15,774 nt of DNA, from NCBI GenBank assembly GCA_003133345.1, contig PKXB01000170.1:4231-20004 (forward strand). Reading direction: 5' to 3'. The position numbers and the translations under genes are program-made. Positions within the stretch are counted from its first letter, which is position 1, and each line of letters opens with the position of its first letter. The DNA is from Hyphomicrobiales bacterium. GTDB taxonomy: Bacteria > Pseudomonadota > Alphaproteobacteria > Rhizobiales > Xanthobacteraceae. The notes under the pieces are model-generated. The model ran no database searches. It was not told where the DNA came from and saw nothing but the letters and a program-made list of their open reading frames with translations. Below are positions 1 through 8,057 of the stretch, one piece after another.

Positions 1-536
1 GCATAGACGCTGATGAATCCGATGGCGAGCAGGATCGAAAGCCAGTCGCCGATCATGTAAATCGGCGGCAGTTGCAGCGGGTTCTCATTGTCCCACGGCA
101 GCGGATAGTGCGCGAACATCAGTAGGGTCGCACAGGCCACCGCGAAGGCGCCGAGCATCAGCGTGAAGCGCGGCGGCAGCGCAGTCGCCGACAACAGCAC
201 CGGAGCCAGGAACAGGTAGGCGAAGGGATTCTGCAACCCGCCGGTCAGGTACAACAGCACGGCCAGTTCGGCGATGTCGAAGGCGAGCAGCCCGGCGGCG
301 CGGTCGGGCTCCAGCCGCTGCATCAGGTGAAAGCGCAGGCGCAGCGCCACGTTGAGCCAGGCCGATAGCGCGATCACGCCGAGGCATGTCCAGATCGGCA
401 GCTGAAAATTGAGCCCGAAATAGACCACCAGCACGGCGGTGGTCTGGCCGATGATGGCGAGCCAGCGTAGCCGTACGAGGGTGTCGAGGCGCACATTGCT
501 GCGCGGATGATTCTGGGCACGTCCAAGCGCGGGCAT
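1..536 (-). CDS. regB: RegB/PrrB/ActS-family redox sensor histidine kinase, N-terminal part
   Basis: This is the membrane sensor half of a global redox histidine kinase that phosphorylates a RegA/ActR/RegR partner in response to quinone redox state. Reading from ATG at 536, 178 codons are present before the window edge. The start MPALGRAQNHPRSNVRLDTLV leads into the family-typical RLRWLAIIGQTTAVLVVYFGL. Several hydrophobic segments follow (about residues 24-41, 48-66, 86-98, 106-140, 164-178). The heptapeptide GGLQNPF at residues 99-105 matches the GGXXNPF signature known in RegB as part of the quinone-responsive region. The H-box, redox cysteine and ATPase domain lie outside the window. An in-frame CTG at 545 exists, but ATG 536 sits at the expected distance from the first membrane segment. 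The gene is divergent from the ABC exporter at 649. The species-specific name (regB, regS, actS or prrB) cannot be settled here. Confidence 0.88.
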   Translation of the reverse strand, partial: MPALGRAQNHPRSNVRLDTLVRLRWLAIIGQTTAVLVVYFGLNFQLPIWTCLGVIALSAWLNVALRLRFHLMQRLEPDRAAGLLAFDIAELAVLLYLTGGLQNPFAYLFLAPVLLSATALPPRFTLMLGAFAVACATLLMFAHYPLPWDNENPLQLPPIYMIGDWLSILLAIGFISVY

Positions 537-605
537 GGCGGGCAGTGTACTCTTGCGTTGCGGCGGCTCAAAATTGCCGGCAATGGCAGCAGGGCTTGCG
601 CTTTC

Positions 606-633
606 GCTCCCGCGGCGGCACATCTGCGGGAGC
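606..633. promoter_or_regulatory. Perfect inverted repeat in the regB/ABC-exporter divergent region
   Basis: GCTCCCGC (606-613) and GCGGGAGC (626-633) are perfect 8-bp inverted repeats separated by 12 bp. They lie 15 bp before the ATG at 649 and 70 bp before the regB start, in the 112-bp divergent intergenic region. It could be a dyad operator or a hairpin in the exporter leader; no U-tract follows, so a terminator is unlikely. The pairing is seen in the sequence; any regulatory role is inference. Confidence 0.4.
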
Positions 634-648
634 CATTGGGCCCCGTTA

Positions 649-1410
649 ATGGACGCGCAGAATACCTCAGCCATCGCCGTCGACCGCCTGGTCAAGCTCT
701 ACAAGGGTGTGGTGGCGGTCGATGGCATTTCGTTTCGCTTGGCCCCCGGCTCGATCACCGGGCTGCTCGGCGGCAACGGCGCCGGCAAAACCACGACGAT
801 TGCGATGATCATGGGCCTGGTCACGCCGACCTCCGGTACGGTCACGGTGCTGGGCCTGCAGATGCCGAAGGACCGCTATCGCGTGCTGCACCGGATGAAT
901 TTCGAAAGCCCCTATGTGGCGCTGCCGATGCGGCTCACCGTGCGGCAAAATCTATCGGTGTTCGCACAGCTTTATGCGGTCGCCGATATCGATGAGCGCA
1001 TCGCCGGTCTCGCCGCCGATCTCGAGCTCACCGAATTCCTCGACCGGCCGACCGGCAAACTTTCCGCCGGCCAGAAGACCCGCGTCTCGCTCGCCAAGGC
1101 GCTGCTCAACCGCCCGGAAGTCTTGCTGCTGGATGAGCCGACAGCTTCCCTTGACCCTGACACCGCCGATTGGGTGCGCGGCCGGCTCGACCATTATCGC
1201 CGCGAGCAGGGGGCGACCGTGCTGCTCGCCTCGCACAACATGACCGAGGTCGAGCGGCTGTGCGAGCGCGTCATCATCATGAAAACGGGCCACATCGAGG
1301 ACGACGACACACCGCAGCGGCTGCTCGACCGCTATGGACGCGAGACCCTGGAGGAAGTGTTCCTCGACGTGGCGCGCGGACGCAAGGACCATCGCGAGGC
1401 CGCGCAATGA
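649..1410 (+). CDS. ABC-2 type transporter ATP-binding protein
   Basis: This 253-aa cytoplasmic ATPase should power the permease encoded directly downstream. From ATG 649 it shows Walker A GGNGAGKTT (residues 41-49), a signature motif in the variant form LSAGQ (138-142), Walker B VLLLDEPTASLD (158-169) and the H-loop histidine in LLASHN (H196). At the usual Q-loop position the sequence reads MNFESPYV, with no obvious glutamine. The frame is open upstream to 535, but residues before 649 do not look like an ABC domain and would overlap the regB start region. The domain begins normally at SAIAVDRLVKLYKG, so 649 is chosen. The stop overlaps the next start (ATGA), so translation is probably coupled. 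The family includes exporters of drugs, polysaccharides and nodulation factors (NodI-like). The substrate cannot be told from sequence. Confidence 0.9.
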   Translation: MDAQNTSAIAVDRLVKLYKGVVAVDGISFRLAPGSITGLLGGNGAGKTTTIAMIMGLVTPTSGTVTVLGLQMPKDRYRVLHRMNFESPYVALPMRLTVRQNLSVFAQLYAVADIDERIAGLAADLELTEFLDRPTGKLSAGQKTRVSLAKALLNRPEVLLLDEPTASLDPDTADWVRGRLDHYRREQGATVLLASHNMTEVERLCERVIIMKTGHIEDDDTPQRLLDRYGRETLEEVFLDVARGRKDHREAAQ

Positions 1411-2225
1411 TCGGCAGCGACAGCGGCCTCGACCTTTCCATCAATCGCGTGCGCGCCATGGTGCGGCGCTACTGGTATCTGCTGCGCTCGTCCTGGCCGC
1501 GCGTGCTCGACCTGATTTATTGGCCGACGGTGCAGATGCTGATGTGGGGCTTCCTGCAACTCTACGTGTCGCAGAACGGCGGGCCGTTCGCGCGCACCAG
1601 CGGCGTGTTCATCGGCGCGGTGCTGTTGTGGGATATTCTATTCCGCGGTCAGCTCGGATTTTCGATTTCGTTCCTGGAGGAGATGTACGCGCACAATCTC
1701 GCCAATCTCATGATGTCGCCGCTGCGGCCGGTGGAGTTCATCGCCGCTTTGATGATCATGAGCATCGTGCGATTGCTGATCGGCATGATCCCGGTGACGC
1801 TGCTCGCGATTGCCTTCTTCGGCTTCAATCTGTGGTCGCTCGGCTTCGCGCTTGCCGCGTTCTTCGTCAACCTGATCCTGACCAGCTGGGCGATCGGCAT
1901 TTTCGTCGCCGGTCTGTTGCTGCGCAACGGCTTGGGCGCCGAGAGCATGGCCTGGACCATCATGTTCCTGTTCCTGCCGCTCACCTGCGTGTACTATCCG
2001 GTTACCGTGCTGCCCGACTTCCTGCAATACGTTGCGTGGGCGCTACCGCCGACCTATGTATTCGAGGGCATGCGCGCTCTGCTGATCGATCACGTGTTCC
2101 GCGCCGACCTGATGCTGGAAGCGCTGGCGTTCAATGTCGTGCTGTTCGCGGCTGCGTCATTGGCTTTCCTGAAGCTATTGCGGAGCGCGAGGGCTCAGGG
2201 CTCGCTGCTGCAAACCGGTGAATAA
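1407..2225 (+). CDS. ABC-2 type transporter permease
   Basis: This 272-aa integral membrane protein is the partner of the upstream ATPase, joined by a 4-bp ATGA overlap. About six hydrophobic segments are visible (roughly residues 37-55, 68-85, 108-133, 137-160, 175-193 and 229-252), after a short basic N-terminus that includes the amphipathic RRYWYLLRSSWPR seen in ABC-2 permeases. The segment LANLMMSPLRPVEFI is the cytosolic coupling-type stretch typical of this superfamily (compare 'tsPlrr.e'). LTCVYYPVTVLPDFLQYVAWALPPTYVFEGMR near the C-terminus is the usual ABC-2 'P...LP..l......PlTy...'-type end. The open frame extends further upstream inside the ATPase gene, but the overlapping ATG gives the natural start. 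The substrate is unknown; a NodJ-like or drug export role would be speculation. Confidence 0.88.
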   Translation: MIGSDSGLDLSINRVRAMVRRYWYLLRSSWPRVLDLIYWPTVQMLMWGFLQLYVSQNGGPFARTSGVFIGAVLLWDILFRGQLGFSISFLEEMYAHNLANLMMSPLRPVEFIAALMIMSIVRLLIGMIPVTLLAIAFFGFNLWSLGFALAAFFVNLILTSWAIGIFVAGLLLRNGLGAESMAWTIMFLFLPLTCVYYPVTVLPDFLQYVAWALPPTYVFEGMRALLIDHVFRADLMLEALAFNVVLFAAASLAFLKLLRSARAQGSLLQTGE

Positions 2226-2311
2226 GTCGAAAAACCCTGCGTTTATGGGGGTATATAGGCGAGTTTCCGGGTGTAAACCGGACGCGAAGGACTTACCTGT
2301 AGGTTGACGAT

Positions 2312-3724
2312 ATGACAGAAAAGCGACACGGTGCTGCGATGCAGCAAGAGCCGGGGATTGATTCCATGCCGATCGGCGAATTCGACGGGGCAGGGACGCT
2401 GCCCGGTGACAACGGCATATTGCTGTCGACGCCGATGTACTGGCTCTACGAGATGGGCCAGGCCGCGCTCAATCCCTCGCGTGCGGTTGCCGACGCCACG
2501 CGCCTGTTCTTCAAGAACCCGGCCAATCCGTTCGCGCACACCACCTACGGCAAGTCGGTCGCCGCCGCGGCGGAAGTATTCGAGCGCTCCACCCGCCGCT
2601 ATCGCCGGCCGGAATGGGGTATCGATCGGGTGACGGTCGGCGCCGAACCTATTCCGGTGCACATCACCACCGTGTGGGAGCGCCCGTTCTGCCGGCTGTT
2701 GCATTTCGAGCGCGCCTTCGCGCGCGCGCCGCGCCGCCCGCAGCCGAAACTGCTGATCGTGGCGCCGATGTCGGGCCACTATCCGACGCTGCTGCGCGGC
2801 ACGGTGGATACGTTCCTGCACAATCATGACGTCTACATCACCGAATGGGCCGATGCGCGTATGGTGCCGGTGGCGAAAGGCCGCTTCGATCTCGACGACT
2901 ACATCGACTACATCATCTCCATACTGCACGTGCTCGGTGGCGACGTGCATGTGGTCGCGGTGTGCCAGCCCTCGGTGCCGGTGATGGCGGCGATTTCCTT
3001 GATGGAGGCCGACAAGGATCCTTACGTGCCGCATTCCATGGTGCTGATGGGCGGGCCGATCGACACCCGCATCAATTCCAACGCGGTCAACAAGCTGGCG
3101 GAAAATCGCGGGATCGACTGGTTCCGCAACCACGTCATCACTAAGGTGCCGTTCCCGCATCCCGGCTTCATGCGCGACGTCTATCCGGGCTTCCTGCAAT
3201 TGCACGGCTTCATGAGCATGAATCTCGATCGCCATCTCGAGGCACACCGCAATCTGTTTACGCATTTGGTCAAGGGCGACGGCGATTCGGCGCAGAAGCA
3301 CCGCGAATTCTACGACGAATATCTGGCGGTCATGGATCTCGCCGCCGAGTTCTATTTGCAGACCGTCGATACCGTGTTCATCCGTCACGCGCTGCCGAAG
3401 GGCAAGATGACGCATCGCGGCCGCCGCATCGACCCCTCGCAGATCAAACGCGTCGCGCTGTTGACGGTGGAAGGCGAGCACGACGACATTTCCGCGGTCG
3501 GTCAGACCGAGGCCGCGCACGTCCTGTGCACGAATATTCCAGCCGAGGACAAGGCGCATTATCTGCAGCCGGGGGTCGGCCACTACGGCGTGTTCAACGG
3601 CTCGCGCTTCCGCTCCGAGATCGCCCCGCGCATCGCCGATTTCGTGTTGACGCATAATGGCGGCCGCGGGCGCGGCAGCGGCGCCCATCCCGGTCCGGCC
3701 AAGGCGGCGTCCGCCAGCCACTAA
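2312..3724 (+). CDS. phaZ: Intracellular polyhydroxybutyrate (PHB) depolymerase
   Basis: This enzyme hydrolyses stored PHB granules in the cytoplasm to release 3-hydroxybutyrate or its oligomers or CoA ester. The 470-aa product has no signal peptide, as expected for the intracellular type. The nucleophile motif is VCQPS with Cys218, the cysteine-type 'lipase box' known from Ralstonia PhaZ1 (C183, D355, H388). Asp391 or Asp392 (EGEHDDIS) and His424 (GVGHYGVFNGSRF) occupy the corresponding spacing, so the triad appears complete. The block MYWLYEMGQAALNPSRAVAD is typical of the family N-terminus, yet here it begins at residue 42. The first 41 residues (including MQQEPGIDSMPIGEFDG) are an extension, or the real start lies at Met10 (2339) or Met42 (2435). 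Transcription probably starts in the 86-bp gap after the ABC permease. A small GC-rich hairpin follows the stop. Confidence 0.92.
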   Translation: MTEKRHGAAMQQEPGIDSMPIGEFDGAGTLPGDNGILLSTPMYWLYEMGQAALNPSRAVADATRLFFKNPANPFAHTTYGKSVAAAAEVFERSTRRYRRPEWGIDRVTVGAEPIPVHITTVWERPFCRLLHFERAFARAPRRPQPKLLIVAPMSGHYPTLLRGTVDTFLHNHDVYITEWADARMVPVAKGRFDLDDYIDYIISILHVLGGDVHVVAVCQPSVPVMAAISLMEADKDPYVPHSMVLMGGPIDTRINSNAVNKLAENRGIDWFRNHVITKVPFPHPGFMRDVYPGFLQLHGFMSMNLDRHLEAHRNLFTHLVKGDGDSAQKHREFYDEYLAVMDLAAEFYLQTVDTVFIRHALPKGKMTHRGRRIDPSQIKRVALLTVEGEHDDISAVGQTEAAHVLCTNIPAEDKAHYLQPGVGHYGVFNGSRFRSEIAPRIADFVLTHNGGRGRGSGAHPGPAKAASASH

Positions 3725-3733
3725 TCGGCCTTC

Positions 3734-3755
3734 GCCGCCGTAGGATGCCGGCGGC
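3734..3755 (+). terminator. Possible terminator hairpin after phaZ
   Basis: GCCGCCG (3734-3740) pairs perfectly with CGGCGGC (3749-3755) around an 8-nt loop, starting 10 nt after the phaZ stop. The stem is strong, but the sequence after it (CGTTCGTGAC) has no real U-run, so intrinsic termination is only a possibility. Confidence 0.3.
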
Positions 3756-3877
3756 CGTTCGTGACAATGTAACCCCTTGCGTGGCTGCGGCATTTCCGGC
3801 CGCGCAAAACCGCGTGGCGAACGGTGGCGAATATGGCAGTATTTCCGCGCTATTCTGCGATCGGGCGGACTTTACGA

Positions 3878-4642
3878 ATGCCTCTGCGCGCGCTTCTTTA
3901 CCGGCGGCCGAGCGAGCCGCCGGCGATCAGCATTACCTTCGATCGGGAAATCTATCTGGTGCGCGTGCGCCGCCACCGGCAGGCGCGGCGCTATACGCTG
4001 CGCATCCATTCCGTCACGCGCGAAGTGGTGCTCACCATGCCGCCGCGCGGCAGCCTGAAGCAGGCGCGCGAATTCGCGGAGAAGCACGGCGGCTGGATCG
4101 CGGCGCGGCTCGGCCGGCTGCCCGAACCGGCGCCCTTCGCGCACGGCGCCGTGATTCCGTTGCGCGGCGTCGAACACCGCATCGCGCATCGCCAGGAGCA
4201 GCGCGGCACGGTATGGATCGAGAGCGGCGCTGGCGATGAGCGCCTGCTCTGCGTCGCCGGTGAGGAACCGCATATCGCGCGCCGGGTATCCGATTTTCTC
4301 AAGCGCGAAGTCAAAAGCGATCTGGAAGCCGCCAGCCGGCGCGTGGCCGATGCGCTCGGTGTCGCGATCAAGCGGGTGTCGATCCGCGATCCGTCAAGCC
4401 GCTGGGGCTCGTGCTCGACCACCGGCGTGCTGTCTTATTCGTGGCGACTGATCTTCGCGCCGCCCTTCGTGCTCGACTATCTCGCGGCGCACGAGGTCGC
4501 GCATCTTATCGAAATGAACCACTCGCGCCGGTTCTGGCGCGTGGTCGAGGGCATCTGCCCGCACGTCGCGCGCGCCAAGTCCTGGCTCGACGCCCACGGC
4601 CCCGATCTGCATCGCTATGGGGTGCCGAACGACACGCGCTAG
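3878..4642 (+). CDS. YgjP/DUF45-like zinc metallopeptidase (M48-type family)
   Basis: The predicted product is a soluble zinc-dependent peptidase of 254 aa. The N-terminal part RRHRQARRYTLRIHSVTREVVLTMPPRGS matches the start of DUF45/YgjP proteins. The family motif RDPSSRWGSCS is present. The metal site is HEVAH (residues 205-209) followed by NHSRRFW, giving His205, His209 and probably His215 as ligands and Glu206 as catalytic base. Start choice is uncertain: GTG 3824, ATG 3833 and ATG 3878 are all in frame. ATG 3878 is preferred because GGGCGGA lies about 8 nt upstream and MPLRALLYRRPSEPP begins just before the conserved domain. The MFS gene starts 32 bp after its stop, so they may be co-transcribed. 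The physiological substrate of the family is not well defined. Confidence 0.85.
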   Translation: MPLRALLYRRPSEPPAISITFDREIYLVRVRRHRQARRYTLRIHSVTREVVLTMPPRGSLKQAREFAEKHGGWIAARLGRLPEPAPFAHGAVIPLRGVEHRIAHRQEQRGTVWIESGAGDERLLCVAGEEPHIARRVSDFLKREVKSDLEAASRRVADALGVAIKRVSIRDPSSRWGSCSTTGVLSYSWRLIFAPPFVLDYLAAHEVAHLIEMNHSRRFWRVVEGICPHVARAKSWLDAHGPDLHRYGVPNDTR

Positions 4643-4674
4643 CGTCGCGGCGGTTCTTGCTGTAGTCACCATCC

Positions 4675-5877
4675 ATGCTGCGTCCCGGCACTTTCGCGCT
4701 CACGGTATTGCTGGCGGCGTTGAGCGCGATCGGGCCGCTCACCACCGACATGTACCTGCCGTCGCTGCCGGACATCGCGCGGCTGTTGGGCGCCTCGACC
4801 GCGCAGGTGCAGCTCACGATCTCCGCCTATCTGTTCGGCTTCGCCATCGGGCAGATTTTATACGGGCCGCTGGCCGACCGACACGGCCGCAAGCCGGTGC
4901 TGCTGGCCGCGATGGGGCTTTATTGCGCGGCCAGCCTGGCTTGCGCGCTGTCGACCTCGATCGAGATGCTGATCGCGGCGCGCGCGCTGCAGGCGCTCGG
5001 TGGCGCCGGCGGCATCGTGCTGGCGCGCGCCATCGTGCGCGATCTTTATTCCGGCGCGCGCGCCGGGCGCGAATTGTCGCTGATCGGCGCGGTAATGGCG
5101 CTGGCGCCGGTGCTGGCGCCGCTGCTCGGCGGCGTCTTGCAGACCGGCTTCGGCTGGCGCTCGGTCTTTTTCACGCTGGTCGGCAGCGGATTGGTCGGTG
5201 CCGCGATCGTCTGGCCGCTGATGCCGGAAACTCTGGCCCTGCGCGCGGCCGAACCGGTATCGCCGGCCACGATGCTCAAGTCTTATCGCGTGGTGGCGCG
5301 CAATCCGGCCTATCTCGCTTATCTTGGCCTCGCTTCGACCAGCTTCGGCGGACTGTTCGCCTGGATTTCCGGCTCGTCCTTCGTCCTGCAAAATCTCTAT
5401 GGACTGTCGCCGTTCCAATTCGGCGTCGCCTTCGCGGTCGGCTCGGTCGGCTACATGGGCGGCACGACGCTGGCGGCGCGGCTGGTGATGCGGCGCGGGC
5501 TCGACCGCACGCTTGGGATCGGCGCTGCGGCGCTGGCGGCCGGCGGGCTCGCCATGGTGATGGCTGTGGCGCTGGGCTTAACCTCCGCCGCCTCGCTGGT
5601 GTTGCCAATGGCGCTTTATCTCGCCGGTCTCGGCATGGTGCTGCCGCAGGCGATCGCCGGCGCCATGACGCCGTTCCCGGAACGGGCGGGTGCGGCCTCC
5701 GCGCTGCTCGGCTTCGTGCAGCAGAGCGCGGCGGCGCTGTGCGGGGCGGTGGTCGGAGCGCTGCTTGGGTCAAGCGCCTGGCCGCTCGCCGCCGCGGTGG
5801 CAGCGATGGGCTGCGCGACGCTTGCGCTATGGATTTTGACGCGCGCGCTGCGCGCGCGAGCGGCCGTGCAGCACTAA
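4675..5877 (+). CDS. Bcr/CflA-family MFS drug efflux transporter
   Basis: This is an inner-membrane proton-driven major facilitator of 400 aa with about 12 hydrophobic segments. The N-terminal TTDMYLPSLPDIA is the signature of Bcr/CflA drug:H+ antiporters. Motif A appears as GPLADRHGRKPVL (residues 64-76) between TM2 and TM3, with D68, R69 and the GRK triad intact. RALQALGGAGGIVLARAIVRD is the family's TM4 to loop region with the conserved arginines. The ATG at 4675 starts immediately before the first membrane helix; little Shine-Dalgarno signal is seen. It lies 32 bp after the metallopeptidase gene. The stop (5875-5877) shares bases with the stop of the convergent PBP1A gene. Likely substrates are drugs or small metabolites, which cannot be specified here. 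Confidence 0.88.
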   Translation: MLRPGTFALTVLLAALSAIGPLTTDMYLPSLPDIARLLGASTAQVQLTISAYLFGFAIGQILYGPLADRHGRKPVLLAAMGLYCAASLACALSTSIEMLIAARALQALGGAGGIVLARAIVRDLYSGARAGRELSLIGAVMALAPVLAPLLGGVLQTGFGWRSVFFTLVGSGLVGAAIVWPLMPETLALRAAEPVSPATMLKSYRVVARNPAYLAYLGLASTSFGGLFAWISGSSFVLQNLYGLSPFQFGVAFAVGSVGYMGGTTLAARLVMRRGLDRTLGIGAAALAAGGLAMVMAVALGLTSAASLVLPMALYLAGLGMVLPQAIAGAMTPFPERAGAASALLGFVQQSAAALCGAVVGALLGSSAWPLAAAVAAMGCATLALWILTRALRARAAVQH

Positions 5878-8009
5878 TTTCTGCTGCGCCCGAACAGATT
5901 ATCGAGCAGCCAGCCATCGAGGCTGGCGCCGCGCGTGCTGGGCGTATTGCCAGCGGCTTGGATGGGCACCGGCGCCATGCCGTCAGTTGCCGGAGCCTGG
6001 GCGGGTGCATTGCCGCTGAACAATCCCGACAGCACGCCGCCGGCCGGCGGGCCGGGCAGGGCGGCGACCGGAACGCTCTGATGGGCGCCGCGCATGAAAC
6101 GGCTCCAGATTTCCACCGGCAGCCCGCCGCCAGTGACCTTCTTGGTCGGCGTGCCGTCGTCATTGCCGAGCCAGACGCCGGTGACGAGTTGGGCGGTGTA
6201 GCCGATGAACCAGGCGTCGCGGAAATCTTGGCTGGTGCCGGTCTTGCCGGCCGCCGGCCAGCCCGGCAGCGCCGCTTTATGCGCGGTGCCGATAATCAAT
6301 GTCTGCTGCATCATCTCGTTCATCATCGCCACATAACGCGCCTCGATGATGCGGCCGAGCGGCTGCTCGTTGCGCACGTAAAGCAGCTTGCCATTGCCGG
6401 CGGCGATGCGCTCGATCACATGCGGCACCACCGCGAGCCCGCCATTGGCGAACGGTGCATAGGCGCTGACCAGTTCGAGCGGTGAGACTTCCGAGGTGCC
6501 GAGCGCGATCGAGGCGTTGGGCTCTAACTTCGATGCGATGCCGAGCCGGTAGGCGGTGCGGATCACCGCCATGGGCGTCAATTCCATGGTCAGGCGCACC
6601 GACACCGTGTTGAGCGACAGTGCCAGCGCCTTGGTCAATGTGACCGGCCCGAAATATTCGTGTTTGTAGTTTTCCGGCTGCCAGCCTTTGAGGTTGATCG
6701 GCTTGTCCTCGCGCACGCTGTCGGGCGTGAGCCCATGTTCGAGCGCGGTGAGATAGACGAACGGCTTGAAGGCCGAGCCGGGCTGACGCTTGGCGGCGAC
6801 CGCGCGGTTGAACTGGCTCTCGCCGTAATTGCGTCCGCCGACCATGGCGCGCACCGCGCCGTCCGGCGTCATCGCCACCAGCGCGCCCTGGCTGACGCCG
6901 CTCTTGTCGCCCTTCTGCGCCAGTTCCTCGGTGAGCGCCTTCTCCGCGCCCGCCTGCAGCCCGCTGTCGATCGTGGTCCGCACCACGATGTCCTCGTCCA
7001 CATGGCCGAGCACGTCGTTGATCGCGTCCATGATCCAGTCGGCGACGTAATTGATGGTGCCATTGGCGGCCTGCGCCACCACGCGCGGCGGATGCGCGAG
7101 CGCCACCTTCTCGCTGGCGGGCGTGATGAAGCCGAGTTCGGTCATGGCGGCGAGCACGGTTTGCGCGCGCCGCTCGGCGCCGTCGAAATTGCGCGACGGC
7201 GCCAGCCGCGACGGCGATTTCACCAGGCCGGCGAGCAAAGCCGCTTCGGGCAGCGACATCTCGCGCGCGGATTTTCCGAAATAGCGCTGCGAGGCCTGCT
7301 CGATACCGTAGGCGCCGGAGCCGAAATAGACGCGGTTCAGATAGAGTTCGAGAATCTGCGTCTTGGAAAATTTCCGCTCCAGCCAGAGCGCGAGCAGCAT
7401 CTCCTGCAGCTTGCGATGGATGGTGCGCTCTTGAGTCAAAAAGAGATTTTTCGCCAATTGCTGCGTGATGGTGGAGCCGCCCTGGCTGACGCCGCGGTGC
7501 AAAATATTGGCGATCAGCGCGCGCGCGATGCCCCAAGGATCGACGCCGTAATGCTCGTAGAAGCGCCGATCCTCGATGGCGATGAAGGCTTGCGGCACGT
7601 AGCTCGGCAGTTCCTTCAGCGGCAGCACGGCGCCGCCACTGTCGCCGCGGGTGGCGAGCGGGTGGCCGCTGACATCCACGATCTGGATCGAGGGCGGCCG
7701 CTTGGGGATCTCCAGCGACTGGATCGCCGGCAGATGCGCGCCGGTCCAGGCGATGGTGCCGGCGGCGCCGATGCCGACCCACAGCCCCAGCACCAGGCTC
7801 CAATAGATCGCCCGGCCGATCAGCGAGCGCTTGCGGGCGTGTTTGCGTGGCCGGCGGTTCGAACGTTTGGATGATGATTTGCCGGGACCGCTGGCGCCCG
7901 GGCGGTGGCTCGCCGCGACGCGCAGTTCGGGACTGCTGTCGAACACCGGCTCCCGGCGCGCGCCCGATTGTCCCCGTCTCGACGCCATCGCGCGACCCGA
8001 CTTGTCCAT
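5874..8009 (-). CDS. Bifunctional penicillin-binding protein, PBP1A family (transglycosylase/transpeptidase)
   Basis: This class A PBP polymerises lipid II glycan strands and cross-links the peptides on the outer face of the inner membrane. The 711-aa product starts with a long basic, Ser/Arg-rich cytoplasmic tail (1-62), followed by one transmembrane anchor (about 64-88). GT51 motifs: EDRRFYEHYGVD with catalytic Glu146, GGSTITQQLAKN (177-188), and RKLQEMLLALWLERKFSK leading to ELYLNRVYFG. Transpeptidase motifs: SAFK with nucleophile Ser412 and Lys415, SLN (465-467), and KTGTS (589-593). All catalytic residues are present. The C-terminus after 650 is a Pro/Ala-rich linker ending in a short LDGWLLDNLFGRSRN tail. 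ATG 8009 is used; Met8 (7988) is an alternative. A CtrA-like TTAA-N7-TTAA site lies 50-64 bp upstream, which would fit cell-cycle control. Confidence 0.94.
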   Translation of the reverse strand: MDKSGRAMASRRGQSGARREPVFDSSPELRVAASHRPGASGPGKSSSKRSNRRPRKHARKRSLIGRAIYWSLVLGLWVGIGAAGTIAWTGAHLPAIQSLEIPKRPPSIQIVDVSGHPLATRGDSGGAVLPLKELPSYVPQAFIAIEDRRFYEHYGVDPWGIARALIANILHRGVSQGGSTITQQLAKNLFLTQERTIHRKLQEMLLALWLERKFSKTQILELYLNRVYFGSGAYGIEQASQRYFGKSAREMSLPEAALLAGLVKSPSRLAPSRNFDGAERRAQTVLAAMTELGFITPASEKVALAHPPRVVAQAANGTINYVADWIMDAINDVLGHVDEDIVVRTTIDSGLQAGAEKALTEELAQKGDKSGVSQGALVAMTPDGAVRAMVGGRNYGESQFNRAVAAKRQPGSAFKPFVYLTALEHGLTPDSVREDKPINLKGWQPENYKHEYFGPVTLTKALALSLNTVSVRLTMELTPMAVIRTAYRLGIASKLEPNASIALGTSEVSPLELVSAYAPFANGGLAVVPHVIERIAAGNGKLLYVRNEQPLGRIIEARYVAMMNEMMQQTLIIGTAHKAALPGWPAAGKTGTSQDFRDAWFIGYTAQLVTGVWLGNDDGTPTKKVTGGGLPVEIWSRFMRGAHQSVPVAALPGPPAGGVLSGLFSGNAPAQAPATDGMAPVPIQAAGNTPSTRGASLDGWLLDNLFGRSRN

Positions 8010-8057
8010 GCCGGCGGCAGCCCCGCCGGTCCCCGAGGGGCACGCTAGGACGAGCGA

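Noticed and set aside
2293..2311. TTGACGATATGACA upstream of phaZ as an FNR box
   Set aside because: The second half-site does not match ATCAA, so only one half resembles the consensus.
2243..3793. Long open frame (516 codons) on the minus strand, antisense to phaZ
   Set aside because: Its His/Arg-rich low-complexity translation is the usual shadow of a high-GC gene; the plus strand carries the full PhaZ catalytic motifs.
4617..6485. 622-codon plus-strand frame crossing the MFS gene and the PBP1A 3' end
   Set aside because: The translation is Arg/Ala-rich without recognisable domains and overlaps two genes with clear motifs.
6277..8043. 588-codon minus-strand frame, and a 404-codon plus-strand frame at 6660-7874
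   Set aside because: Both are out-of-frame shadows of PBP1A, whose GT51 and transpeptidase motifs are complete.
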